The position numbers and the translations under genes were made by a program. A DNA stretch of 55,457 bases from CAZPDM01 sp964585305 (lineage in GTDB: Bacteria; Planctomycetota; Uabimicrobiia; Uabimicrobiales; JABWCH01), in NCBI GenBank assembly GCA_964585305.1, contig CAZPDM010000021.1, positions 1 through 55,457 on the forward strand, written 5' to 3'. Of the stretch, positions 42,748-52,000 are shown one piece after another. Each line of letters opens with the position of its first letter. The stretch's first letter is position 1. The notes under the pieces are model-generated. The model ran no database searches, was not told the origin of the DNA, and saw only the letters and a list, made by a program, of their open reading frames with translations.

Positions 42748-44967
42748 ATGGCTGTAGAATCTGATAAACTCGTGGACAATATGATTGGTCGAGTTTTTCG
42801 CGATTGTAGAATTAAAGAAAAGATTGCAGTTGGAGGATTTGGCACAGTTTATAAAGGATTTGACGATAAACTCAAGGTATATCGTGCAATCAAAATTTTC
42901 CATCAACATCTTTCCCAGGAGCCTAATTTTAGAAAAAGATTTGAAATTGAAATGAGGCTATTAGCAAATATTGATCATCCTAATATTGTTAGAATTATTG
43001 GTGCAATAGATGAACCAGATATTTCTGGTTTTATTATGGAATATATTGAAGGAGATACACTCAGTAATATCACTGAAAAAAAAGGGGCATTTCCCATATC
43101 TCAGAGTTTAGATATATTTATTCAAATTGCACGTGCAATTGCTTATGCCCATAATCTTGATAATCCAGTTATTCATCGAGATCTTTCCCCTGATAATGTT
43201 ATGCTTCGACCAGATGGCGTTGTAAAAATTATGGATTTTGGCATTGCTAAAACAATTGGCTCAGAAAGAGTAACTCAAACTGGTATTGTGTTAGGAAAAC
43301 CACATTATATGGCACCAGAACAATTTGAAGGTATGGTGTCTATTTATACCGATCAGTATGCGTTAGGAGTAATTTTATATGAGATGGTAACAGGAAAATT
43401 ACCATTTGATGCGGAGTCTCCTATTGCATTATATAAATTACATTTGAATAGCCCAGTTCCTTCTGCAAGAGAAATAAATAGCCAAGTTCCAATGACAGTT
43501 GAGAAAGTTATTATAAAGGCAATGTCTAAAGATGAAAAAGATCGGTTTAAAAGTGTAGATGAGATGGTAAAGGCTCTTTTAGGAGAAGGGCAAGATAGCC
43601 GGGCTGTAGATAACAAAATTGCTAATTTAATATTCAAAGCAAATAAATCGATTGAGCGGCAAGAATTTTCTCAAGCACAACAAATTTTAGAAGAAGTATT
43701 ATCTTACGAGCCGGATAATAAAGAAGTTCTTGTAAAAATAGAAGAGCTTACAAAACTTAAAAAACAATATGATGATCAAAACACAATCGAAGAATGCTTC
43801 CACCAAGCGCAAGAATTTTCTAAAAGTCAAATGAAAGAAGAGGCTTGTCGCAGCGTGGTCGATTTTTTAAAGATTTCTCAACCATATAATAATTCTCGTA
43901 TAGTAAAAGAATATCATGCTAAATTGCAATCAAAAATGCCTGAAATTTATAAAGATGCAGTCCAAATTGTCCAATCAGATTGGCAAAAAATTGATCAATA
44001 TGTTAGAAAAGGAAAAGTATTATTTCAAAAAGATTCATACTCAGAAGCACTTGATCAATTCTTAGCAGCTTTAAAAATTGATCCCCATAATGAAACCGTT
44101 CAAAAGCTCAAGGTATTAACTGAAAAGAAAATAAAAATGGAACAGATTGCTAACTTTTATAAAGAAGGTATTTTGGCAATCAAAAATGAAAACTTTCAGA
44201 AAGCCTTGGAATGCTTTGATGAAGTTTTAAAAGCAAATCCTCAACATTCAGCAGCTAAACAATATCGTAATATGGCAATTACAGAGATTGAAAAGCGTGC
44301 TAAGAATCGTTCCGAAGTTGATTCGGTTTATCGTGAAGCACTTGCATTATATGAAAAATGGGAATTTACATTAGCAATTGAAAAATTTGAACGTGTTTTA
44401 GAGTTAGATCAAGCTCATGATCAGGCTAAAAATTTACTTACTGAAAGTCGTTCAAGAGTTGCGGATGAAAATAAAATTGAGGAAATCGGATTTTTCTATA
44501 ATCAAGGTATAACATTTTATAAAAGCCAGCAATGGGAAAAATCGATTACTTGTTTCAATCGCGTTCTTAAATATATGGAAAGCCATAAAGGGGCTATTGA
44601 GCATAAAAGAATGGCTGAAGAAAAAATGGAACAACAAAAAGGCATTCAAAGTTTGTTCGAGCAAGCGTTGGAACTATTCCGAAATTCTCAATATAATCAA
44701 GCACTCCCAATTTTAAATCAAATATTATCTCAAGATAAAAATCACAAAGGTGCTTTACAATATAAAGCTTTATGTGATGAGTTACAAAAAATTTCTAACG
44801 ATACACCAGAAAATTCACAATCTGAAAACCCATTTTCACAAAATTTATCTTCTCAAACTTCACCAGCGAATATCGATATTAGTAAAACCAGTCAGTATAC
44901 TGTTCGTAAAAAACAAGGAACAATGGAAATTAAAACGGCTAGCCAAGAAGATGAGGGAAGAAAATAA
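42748..44967 (+). CDS. Serine/threonine protein kinase with TPR array, cytoplasmic
   Basis: A 739-residue protein. The kinase domain (~15-280) has GGFGTVYKGFDD (P-loop), YRAIKIF (Lys), VIHRDLSPDNVML (catalytic loop), MDFGIAKT (DFG) and HYMAPEQFEG. About ten helical TPR-like units fill ~300-700 (AQQILEEVLSYEPDNKEVL; ALDQFLAALKIDPHNETVQ). No membrane helix is seen, so it should be cytosolic. ATG 42748 is chosen because GAGGA lies 7 nt upstream and the kinase homology starts soon after; an ATG at 42691 has no ribosome site. The TPRs probably bind substrates or regulators. It converges on the SRPBCC gene. Confidence 0.9.
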   Translation: MAVESDKLVDNMIGRVFRDCRIKEKIAVGGFGTVYKGFDDKLKVYRAIKIFHQHLSQEPNFRKRFEIEMRLLANIDHPNIVRIIGAIDEPDISGFIMEYIEGDTLSNITEKKGAFPISQSLDIFIQIARAIAYAHNLDNPVIHRDLSPDNVMLRPDGVVKIMDFGIAKTIGSERVTQTGIVLGKPHYMAPEQFEGMVSIYTDQYALGVILYEMVTGKLPFDAESPIALYKLHLNSPVPSAREINSQVPMTVEKVIIKAMSKDEKDRFKSVDEMVKALLGEGQDSRAVDNKIANLIFKANKSIERQEFSQAQQILEEVLSYEPDNKEVLVKIEELTKLKKQYDDQNTIEECFHQAQEFSKSQMKEEACRSVVDFLKISQPYNNSRIVKEYHAKLQSKMPEIYKDAVQIVQSDWQKIDQYVRKGKVLFQKDSYSEALDQFLAALKIDPHNETVQKLKVLTEKKIKMEQIANFYKEGILAIKNENFQKALECFDEVLKANPQHSAAKQYRNMAITEIEKRAKNRSEVDSVYREALALYEKWEFTLAIEKFERVLELDQAHDQAKNLLTESRSRVADENKIEEIGFFYNQGITFYKSQQWEKSITCFNRVLKYMESHKGAIEHKRMAEEKMEQQKGIQSLFEQALELFRNSQYNQALPILNQILSQDKNHKGALQYKALCDELQKISNDTPENSQSENPFSQNLSSQTSPANIDISKTSQYTVRKKQGTMEIKTASQEDEGRK

Positions 44968-44971
44968 AATT

Positions 44972-45005
44972 GTGCGGCATACTCCATGTAAAAGATATGC
45001 CGCAC
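44972..45005. terminator. Terminator between convergent kinase and SRPBCC genes
   Basis: GTGCGGCATA and TATGCCGCAC form a 10-bp stem with a 14-nt loop; flanks are A-rich on the left and TTTATATTT on the right. It can serve both strands. Confidence 0.8.
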
Positions 45006-45021
45006 TTTATATTTAAAGACT

Positions 45022-45465
45022 TTAATTTTGATTTTCCGCACGATTTTTTAAAGCCTCTAATGTTTCCTTCATTGAAGCTGTTTTCATGCGGTTTAATAAA
45101 AATTGTGGAACACTAAAACCTAATTCTAAAGCTAAAGAATAAGTTGCTAAAGTTTTATTTTCAGCAATTTCTTCAAAAATATAATAGCCTTCAATATTTT
45201 TTACATCTCCGCCTATATATGTCCACTCTATTTTTTTTTCTTTGGTATTTTTTTCTGTATAATTATATTGTAAAGTATAAGTTACAGTTTTCATAATTGC
45301 GTTAATCTGATATTCTACAACAGTAGGGCGGTTATTTTCTGAATCTAAAACATTTACTTTTTCAACATTTTTTTGCCATTTAGGATAGTTAAGAAAATCA
45401 CAAATTACATCATAGCATTTTTTATTAGAGGCTTGAATCTCTATTTTTTGTACTTCTTGTGCCAT
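45022..45465 (-). CDS. SRPBCC/START-like protein (polyketide cyclase/CoxG-type fold)
   Basis: A 147-residue protein with the small helix-grip pattern: IEIQASNKKCYDVICDFLNYPKWQKNVEKVNVLD at the start, strands in the middle (VEYQINAIMKTVTYTLQYNY) and a long C-terminal helix (MKETLEALKNRAENQ). Family members bind hydrophobic ligands in a cavity; roles range from lipid or quinone binding to toxin-like ribosome binding (RatA). Nothing here separates these. It has its own strong promoter and a structured leader, and converges on the kinase gene. Confidence 0.8.
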   Translation of the reverse strand: MAQEVQKIEIQASNKKCYDVICDFLNYPKWQKNVEKVNVLDSENNRPTVVEYQINAIMKTVTYTLQYNYTEKNTKEKKIEWTYIGGDVKNIEGYYIFEEIAENKTLATYSLALELGFSVPQFLLNRMKTASMKETLEALKNRAENQN

Positions 45466-45537
45466 AAAATTTTTCCTATTTGAGATTCTTTATTAGCAAT
45501 AATTTAAATGATTAAATAGTTAAATGATAAGTTGGCT

Positions 45538-45582
45538 AAATTCGCATGTAACCATTATTGAACCTGGTTTGATAGCGAATTT
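45538..45582 (-). promoter_or_regulatory. Leader hairpin of the SRPBCC gene
   Basis: AAATTCGC (45538-45545) and GCGAATTT (45575-45582) pair; inside, AACCA (45550-45554) pairs with TGGTT (45565-45569). The predicted transcription start coincides with the outer arm, so the hairpin would form the very 5' end of the mRNA. Confidence 0.5.
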
Positions 45583-45588
45583 TTTTTA

Positions 45589-45617
45589 ATCCTAGCACAT
45601 AGATTTATGAATGTCAA
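45589..45617 (-). promoter_or_regulatory. Promoter of the SRPBCC gene
   Basis: On the - strand TTGACA (45617-45612), 17-nt spacer, TAGGAT (45594-45589). Leader length about 115 nt to the ATG at 45465. Confidence 0.75.
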
Positions 45618-45676
45618 GAAAAAATTTTGTTTAAAAAGTATAGAAAAAATATAGAAGATAAAAAGGATAAGGAATT

Positions 45677-47086
45677 ATGCTATATTATTTACCTTTCTTG
45701 TTATTTTTTATCGGGTTATGTAGTTGCCAAAGCAATTTTGTTAATCAAAATATAGAAATAATCAAGGAAAGTGCAGAGCGAATGATGCTTGTGCAAAACG
45801 CTATACATCCACAAGAAAAGGTATTAGCAAACCTTACAATACAGGATTGCATTCAAACTGCATTATCTGATAATGCAGATTATACTGCTATTACGCATCG
45901 CATCCTTCAAGCTCATGCCGCTTTAGCTGCTGCAAAAGCAGAGCTATTACCAATTTTAACAATTCATGCTGGGTATTTTCATGCAGATTATCCATCTTTG
46001 TATTTCAATACAAAGCTCGATCAACATCGTTTTAATAATGATAGAAATTGGAATAATTCTAAAGATTTTGGAAGTTCTCAATTAGCTTTTTCTTTTCAAG
46101 AAAAACTGAGTTTGTCTGGACGAGAGTTTCTTGAACAAAAATCCGGTGAATTGAAAATAGAAATCTCTCAACTTCAAGAAGAAAAAGCACGAAATGATTT
46201 AGCTAAAGAAATAATTTATGCTTATTACGATATTTTATCCAGCCAGCAATATATCAATATTATAGAAGAATCCGCTATAAAAATTGAAAAATTACTTCAA
46301 GAAGAAAATAAAAAAAATCTATCAAAATCAGATATTCTAATTTTGGAAATAAGGTTAGCTATAGTAAAAGAGCTTTTTATCAAAGCTAAAAATAATCATG
46401 CTTTAGCAAAGAACTCTCTTCTATATTTAATGGGATTCCCCCCAGATACTTCAATAACTTTAACTCAGAATGAAGTATACGAAATAGCGAACCAAGTTCC
46501 GTTAACTTATCAAGAAGGACTAGCGTTTGCATTAGCTAATCGTCCAGAAATAGGAGAAATTCGCCGACAAGTTCTGGTTGCTAAATATGGTATAGATATT
46601 GAGAAGTCTTATTATTGGCCAGATTTGGAATTTTTTGGAAAATATTCATGGGAAGATCGTGATTTCAAATATAGCAAACATCGCGATAATTGGCAAATTG
46701 GCATTGCAATCAATTGGAATATCTTTGATGGAATGAGAACCTATAGTAAAGTATGGCAAGCAGAAGAGATGCATAGAGAATTAAGTAAACATGATAAAAA
46801 AACTGTGCTTGAAATACAGCATGAAGTAAATGCTGCCTATAAAAATTGGCAAGAATCAATTGAACGAGAAAAATTATTTGAAAAAATAATAGAGGAATCT
46901 AGGCAAAATTTAAATTTTGTTGATGAATTTAAAATTACAAACATTCAAGAGTATTTAAATGCTGAGGCAGCGTATACACAAATTCAGTTACAGAGAACTT
47001 ACTCAAAATACGATCTTTATAAAGCAAAAGCTACTATTTCTCGAGCGTTAGGTCTTCCTGTGGAAAAAAAATATAAAAATTTCTAA
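45677..47086 (+). CDS. TolC-family outer-membrane channel lipoprotein
   Basis: A 469-residue outer-membrane efflux protein. The signal ends in a lipobox-like LCSC (Cys about residue 16). Two OEP repeats follow: LTIQDCIQTALSDNADYTAITHRILQAHAALAAAKAELLP (~50-95) and ALANRPEIGEIRRQVLVAKYGIDIEKSYYWPDLEFFGKY (~290-330). Long helices and a C-terminal ALGLP complete the family pattern. TolC proteins give export pumps a duct through the outer membrane. No pump gene is adjacent; the MacB-type ABC system at 14889-17072 could be a partner, which is speculation. AAGGAATT precedes the ATG; a terminator follows. Confidence 0.92.
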   Translation: MLYYLPFLLFFIGLCSCQSNFVNQNIEIIKESAERMMLVQNAIHPQEKVLANLTIQDCIQTALSDNADYTAITHRILQAHAALAAAKAELLPILTIHAGYFHADYPSLYFNTKLDQHRFNNDRNWNNSKDFGSSQLAFSFQEKLSLSGREFLEQKSGELKIEISQLQEEKARNDLAKEIIYAYYDILSSQQYINIIEESAIKIEKLLQEENKKNLSKSDILILEIRLAIVKELFIKAKNNHALAKNSLLYLMGFPPDTSITLTQNEVYEIANQVPLTYQEGLAFALANRPEIGEIRRQVLVAKYGIDIEKSYYWPDLEFFGKYSWEDRDFKYSKHRDNWQIGIAINWNIFDGMRTYSKVWQAEEMHRELSKHDKKTVLEIQHEVNAAYKNWQESIEREKLFEKIIEESRQNLNFVDEFKITNIQEYLNAEAAYTQIQLQRTYSKYDLYKAKATISRALGLPVEKKYKNF

Positions 47087-47090
47087 AAGA

Positions 47091-47117
47091 AAAAAAGCCA
47101 GTTAAACTGGCTTTTTT
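47091..47117. terminator. Bidirectional terminator between TolC-like and hydrogenase genes
   Basis: AAAAAAGCCAGTT and AACTGGCTTTTTT form a compact stem with A/T tracts on both sides, between two convergent genes. Confidence 0.88.
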
Positions 47118-47122
47118 AGTTG

Positions 47123-48883
47123 CTATATCCCTCGTGGCAATTTCGCAGAATAGTGTGTATGCAAGATTTCGTGGGCTTTATGGCCGTTTGGAGTACCTAG
47201 AAATTGTGCATACAAATTTTGAATCGCTGGACTTTCATGGGATTTACGCATTGTTTTATTTTTATCAATTTCATACAATGCTTTTGCGCGTAGTTTAAGC
47301 AATTCTTCATCCATAATATGCATTCCTTTAGGAGGATATGGCTGACCACCGCCGCCAATACAACCACCAGGACATGCCATAAGTTCGATAATATCATATT
47401 GCTTTTCTTTTTTGATGATGCTGTCAAGAAGATGTCTGGCATTATTGAGTCCATTGCAAACCGCAACTTTAATTATGCGACCTTGAATATCCAATGAACA
47501 TTCTTTTGTTCCTTGGACTCCACGAACTTGAGTAAAATCAAGATTTTCACAGACTTTTCCAGTGATCTTTTCATACGCAGTACGAAGAGCTGCTTCCATA
47601 ACACCACCAGTTGTTCCAAAAATATCTGCTGCACCTGTAGATATTCCAAGGGGAGAATCAAATTCACTGTCTTCAAGTCGTTCAAACTCAATTCCAAAAG
47701 TTTTCATCATCCAAATTGCTTCACGGGTTGTTAGTACTGCATCAGTATAAGGATACCCTTCTGGAGCAATGTGCTCAGGACGTTGGGCCTCAAATTTTTT
47801 AGCAGTACATGGCATAATTGAGACTACATAAATATCTTTGGGATCAATCTTCATTTCTTGAGCATAATAAGTTTTTAGTAATGCAGAGAGCATAGACATG
47901 GGTGAACGACAGGTTGAAGCAAGGGGAATCAACTCTGGGTAAAAATGTTCCATAAAGTTGATCCATCCTGGAGAACAGGAGGTAAGCAATGGCAATCGTT
48001 CATTAGTTTGCAAACGATGTAAGAATTCGTGTGATTCTTCTATGATTGTTAAATCCGCGCCAACATTAGTATCGAAAACTTTAGCGAATCCCATTCTGCG
48101 TAAAGCTGTAATCATTTTTCCTGTTACAGGAGTTCCTACTGAATACCCAAAACCTTCTCCGATTGTTGCACGGATTGATGGTGCAGTATGAACTACAACA
48201 TGTTTTTTATGATCCATCAAAGCATTAAAAACTTCTTCAGTGTGATTGTGTTCTGTAATGGCAGCAGTAGGACAAACGTTAGCGCATTGTCCACAATGAA
48301 CACATACGGAATCATTCATTTCTTTTTCATGGGCAGGCGCAATGACTAAATTGGTTCCGCGATGATGTTGGCTAAGATTGCTAACTCCTTGAACTTCTGC
48401 ACAAACACGTACGCAACGCCCACAATATATACATTTTTCTGGATTGCGGATAACAGCAGGGGAGGATAAATCTTTAGGATATTTTTTTAGATTTTCTCGG
48501 ACAAAGTGTCTTTCGCGAATTCCCAATTCATAAGAAAGTTTTTGCAATTCGCAATTGCAATTACGATCGCAAGTTTGGCAATCTTGTGGATGATTATTAA
48601 GAATAAGTTCTACAACATCTCTACGCATTTTTCGTAAAGTAACTGAAGCCGTATGAACTTTCATTCCTTCGCTGATTGGGAAAGTGCAAGCTGTTACAGG
48701 TTTTGGCATTCCTTCTATTTCAACTAAGCAAACTCGGCAAGCTCCAAGAATACTTAAATGAGGATGATAGCAAAGCCTTGGGATATAGACATTGATAGCA
48801 TCTGCAGCCTGCATAATTGTAGAGCCTTCTGGTGCAGATGTTTTAATCCCATCAATTGTAATATTTATAATTTTTTCAGACAT
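47123..48883 (-). CDS. [FeFe] hydrogenase catalytic subunit (HydA/HndD type)
   Basis: A 586-residue iron-only hydrogenase. Order: N-terminal 2Fe-2S domain (LCYHPHLSILGACRVC), His-ligated 4Fe-4S motif (HPQDCQTCDRNCNC, ~95-108), two 4Fe-4S motifs (CIYCGRCVRVC; CVHCGQCANVCP), then the H-cluster domain with L1 TSCSPGW, L2 MPCTAKKFE and L3 MACPGGCIGGGGQP, and the small-subunit-like C-terminus. It reversibly reduces protons with electrons from ferredoxin or NAD(P)H partners. L1 has Ser in place of the second Cys of TSCCPxW. No NuoE/NuoF-like partner or HydEFG maturase lies in the window. A near-perfect promoter precedes it. Confidence 0.95.
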   Translation of the reverse strand: MSEKIINITIDGIKTSAPEGSTIMQAADAINVYIPRLCYHPHLSILGACRVCLVEIEGMPKPVTACTFPISEGMKVHTASVTLRKMRRDVVELILNNHPQDCQTCDRNCNCELQKLSYELGIRERHFVRENLKKYPKDLSSPAVIRNPEKCIYCGRCVRVCAEVQGVSNLSQHHRGTNLVIAPAHEKEMNDSVCVHCGQCANVCPTAAITEHNHTEEVFNALMDHKKHVVVHTAPSIRATIGEGFGYSVGTPVTGKMITALRRMGFAKVFDTNVGADLTIIEESHEFLHRLQTNERLPLLTSCSPGWINFMEHFYPELIPLASTCRSPMSMLSALLKTYYAQEMKIDPKDIYVVSIMPCTAKKFEAQRPEHIAPEGYPYTDAVLTTREAIWMMKTFGIEFERLEDSEFDSPLGISTGAADIFGTTGGVMEAALRTAYEKITGKVCENLDFTQVRGVQGTKECSLDIQGRIIKVAVCNGLNNARHLLDSIIKKEKQYDIIELMACPGGCIGGGGQPYPPKGMHIMDEELLKLRAKALYEIDKNKTMRKSHESPAIQNLYAQFLGTPNGHKAHEILHTHYSAKLPRGI

Positions 48884-48946
48884 GAATTTGTCCTATAGTT
48901 TGGAATTTGGATAATAATAAATGTCTTTCTATAGTATATAGTACTT

Positions 48947-48975
48947 ATTATATCAATTATTTTTATCATTGTCAA
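48947..48975 (-). promoter_or_regulatory. Hydrogenase promoter
   Basis: On the - strand TTGACA (48975-48970), 17-nt spacer, TATAAT (48952-48947): a consensus sigma70 promoter about 55 nt upstream of the ATG at 48883, suggesting strong or constitutive expression. Confidence 0.85.
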
Positions 48976-49008
48976 GATAAAATTTGGATATGGAATGAAG
49001 CAAAATAT

Positions 49009-52000
49009 TTACTTATTATTTTTTAGAGATAATAATTTTTTCCACGCTTTTTGAAAATTTATAGAACCTTTATAAGCATCGAAAGTTCCATAACTCTTGA
49101 GATAAGGATGAGGAAGTATATATTGATATTTATACGCTAACTCTAACCATATTATCATTTCTGAACTCCAATGGTAGAGTGCAGCATAATAAGCTAAATC
49201 AAAACTTATTCTTCCTTTGTTTACTTTTTCAAAAGCAGGATCTTCTAAATCTTCTGGAGAAACTGGATAAGGAATAAAAGCATCAATGGATTTTTCTAAA
49301 TAGAAGTCTGCTTCTATGGGAGACTTTTGACGGCCACAAATTTTAGCCAGGTTAAAATATGCAGCACTTTTTTGAGTATCATGATAGATGATAATATGCA
49401 AAGTATTTTTTGCATCATTGATATTTTTTATTTTTTCATAACTTTCAGCTAAGAATATTCCGGCAAAAACATTTGTATAGTCAAGAATATATTGCCGCTG
49501 ACCTAGCTCAAGAGCTTTTTCTATATTTTGCTTCTCTGCTTGAAGCTTGCTGGCTATTCTCAACCATTGTGCTAAATTATGGTTTGTTCTTTCTTCTTGA
49601 GTTTCTATTTGTTTTTGATAAGCAGCTTCTAATGGTTTTCCTAAAATTGTATTATAATTTGACCACAATTCGGCAAGTTTTGGAACTGTAAGATATAGAT
49701 CATTTTTTTCTAAAATTGCGTTGCCCATTTTGGGTTCGCCTGTTAGATAATACAACATTGCTAAATAATAAATTGCTTCATAATATTCACTTTTTTCATT
49801 TTCATCGTTGATTCCCATATATTCTAATAAATCAATAATTCTTTCTAATGCCATTTTTGAAGTAATACGGAAATCAATGTCTACTATGTTTCGTTTAAAT
49901 TTAAGTAAATAAAAATTTGCAATTTGTTGATTATCTACAAAATCTAATAACTCAAAGTCAAATCGTTTGTTATTTCGAAGGAGCTGTTTATATCCAAATA
50001 AACTTCCCGATAAAAGAGTTTCTTTGTTGATTAAATCATTATTTTTTAAATCAGATTTAATAGCTATGTGATATTCTTGGCTTAATGCTGGGTTCTGTTT
50101 ATATGCAGCAATCAAAGCAGTAATCACCATCTTTTTAATATATTCGGGAAGAGAATTATTTTTAGATAATTTTTTTAATATTTCAATACAATTTGGAGGA
50201 ACTTCATCTAAACGAGAAATTCCGCCTAGAGTCCAAAAAAGCATATCTAAATCATCATCTTGCAAAAATTTAACAATATATTGTTGCATTTGCATCTTAA
50301 ATGCAGCTTTTTCTAAATTTTTTAAATATCGAAAAAATTGACTCGAAAAATGGCAATTAAAATATAGCAATAATCCTCTATTTTTTTTGAGACAATTGCT
50401 TTCCAAAAACTTTTTAAATTCTACTGCTAATATTGGCATATATTGTTCATTGTTAATAAAATTTAACCCGTAAAACATTGCCATTTTTTCCATAAAAGTA
50501 ATATGATCCTGGAGTGCATCTGAAATGGTTTCTTGAACCTTACAAGTAGTTAAAAGTGATACTGCCAATAAACGTACATCACTAGAATGATTAAGTAATT
50601 TTTCCAAATATGAACTTAAATTATCGTCGCTAATTCTTGTTCGTAACAATACAAATAAAGCTGTTTTCTGAACCAATTCTTGTTTTGATTGAAGAGCATC
50701 ATATAAAATTTTTTTTAAGTCATTATGATTATGTTGCCCTTTGCTAAAACGATAATCTTTTATTGTTTTACATGATAAAATTCCCAACACATGTACATAC
50801 AAATCTTCTTTATTTTGTACTGCTTTAAAACATATTTCTTCCATTCTATCTTGTAAAAATTCTCTTTCATGGAAAGGAACGTTACAAAATACCCAAACAG
50901 GAATGATTGCATGTTTTGTTTGATCAATTAGCTTAGTTAAAAGTTGACGATGATCTTTATTATGAGAAAGAAGTAAACAAGCTATTTGAGCTTCCAAAAA
51001 TTTAGAATGTTTAATATGAGGTGTGCTTGAAAAATAGTCTTCTAAAAATTCTCTTGGTACACATATCATTCCAGAATCAAATAATGCTTTAGCTACAACA
51101 ATCCGTAATTCTAAAGGAGTTTCTTTTTTTTGAAGAATAGAATTAAATAAGAATTCTCTGCCGCAATCTGGTTCAAACTTAGGTAAATGGGCTAAAACAC
51201 GAGCAGCTTGATATTGTAGTAATATCCAGTCTTCTCGAAGAGCAGGTAATATTGTATCTTCAGATGTTAATATTTTTTTGAGAAGTTGAAGTGATTCTTT
51301 GTTTTTTTGATAATAAACGCAAGTAGCTACAGGAACAGTTCCATGATGTGGAACAAGTGCTAGAGTTTGAATATGTCGAATTTTTTGTTCGTATTCTTTG
51401 CGTTTTAAAATTTGATTTTTCAGATTGTTTATAAGTGTAGCATGATTTGAAGATGTAAGGCTGCTTTCCTTTTTAGCTAGAATATCTAGCACTGTTTGAT
51501 GAGGGGTCATATTTATTAAAACATCTTCAGAGAGATTACGTACGCTTTCTGTTGAAGCAGATAATCCAGAATAAAAACGATCGAAATTTTCTTGCGAAAA
51601 AGGAATATGTTGAATCCCTTGTAATTCTTTCCGACATTGATTGTGCAAAAATTGGAATTCTTCAACAAAAATATCTTTAGCTAAAACCGGAACACGGTTA
51701 GCCCAACGATAAAACATGCTGTTTGATTTTTCAACATAATCCTGAGTAATATCCATGCACAAAGGAAATATTTCCCACATTTGAGATAATGAATCCAGTT
51801 GCTGGGGAGCCAGTTCAAAAGAATGTTCAAAATCTAACCATGCTTCACTATATCTGGCAACATGCCGATAAGCATAACCTCTTAATAAGTAAAAAGAAAA
51901 TCTCATAGGATTATCAGAAATAGCTTTTTGTAATAGTTCAAGAAGTTCTGTAGCTAATTTTTTATTTTCCGGTTCATAGCGTAAAGAATCGAGTATATAA

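Noticed and set aside
42459..42909. Small ORFs of about 80 codons on the minus strand before the kinase gene
   Set aside because: They lack ribosome sites, have low-complexity AT-rich content and overlap predicted promoters and hairpins or the kinase gene.
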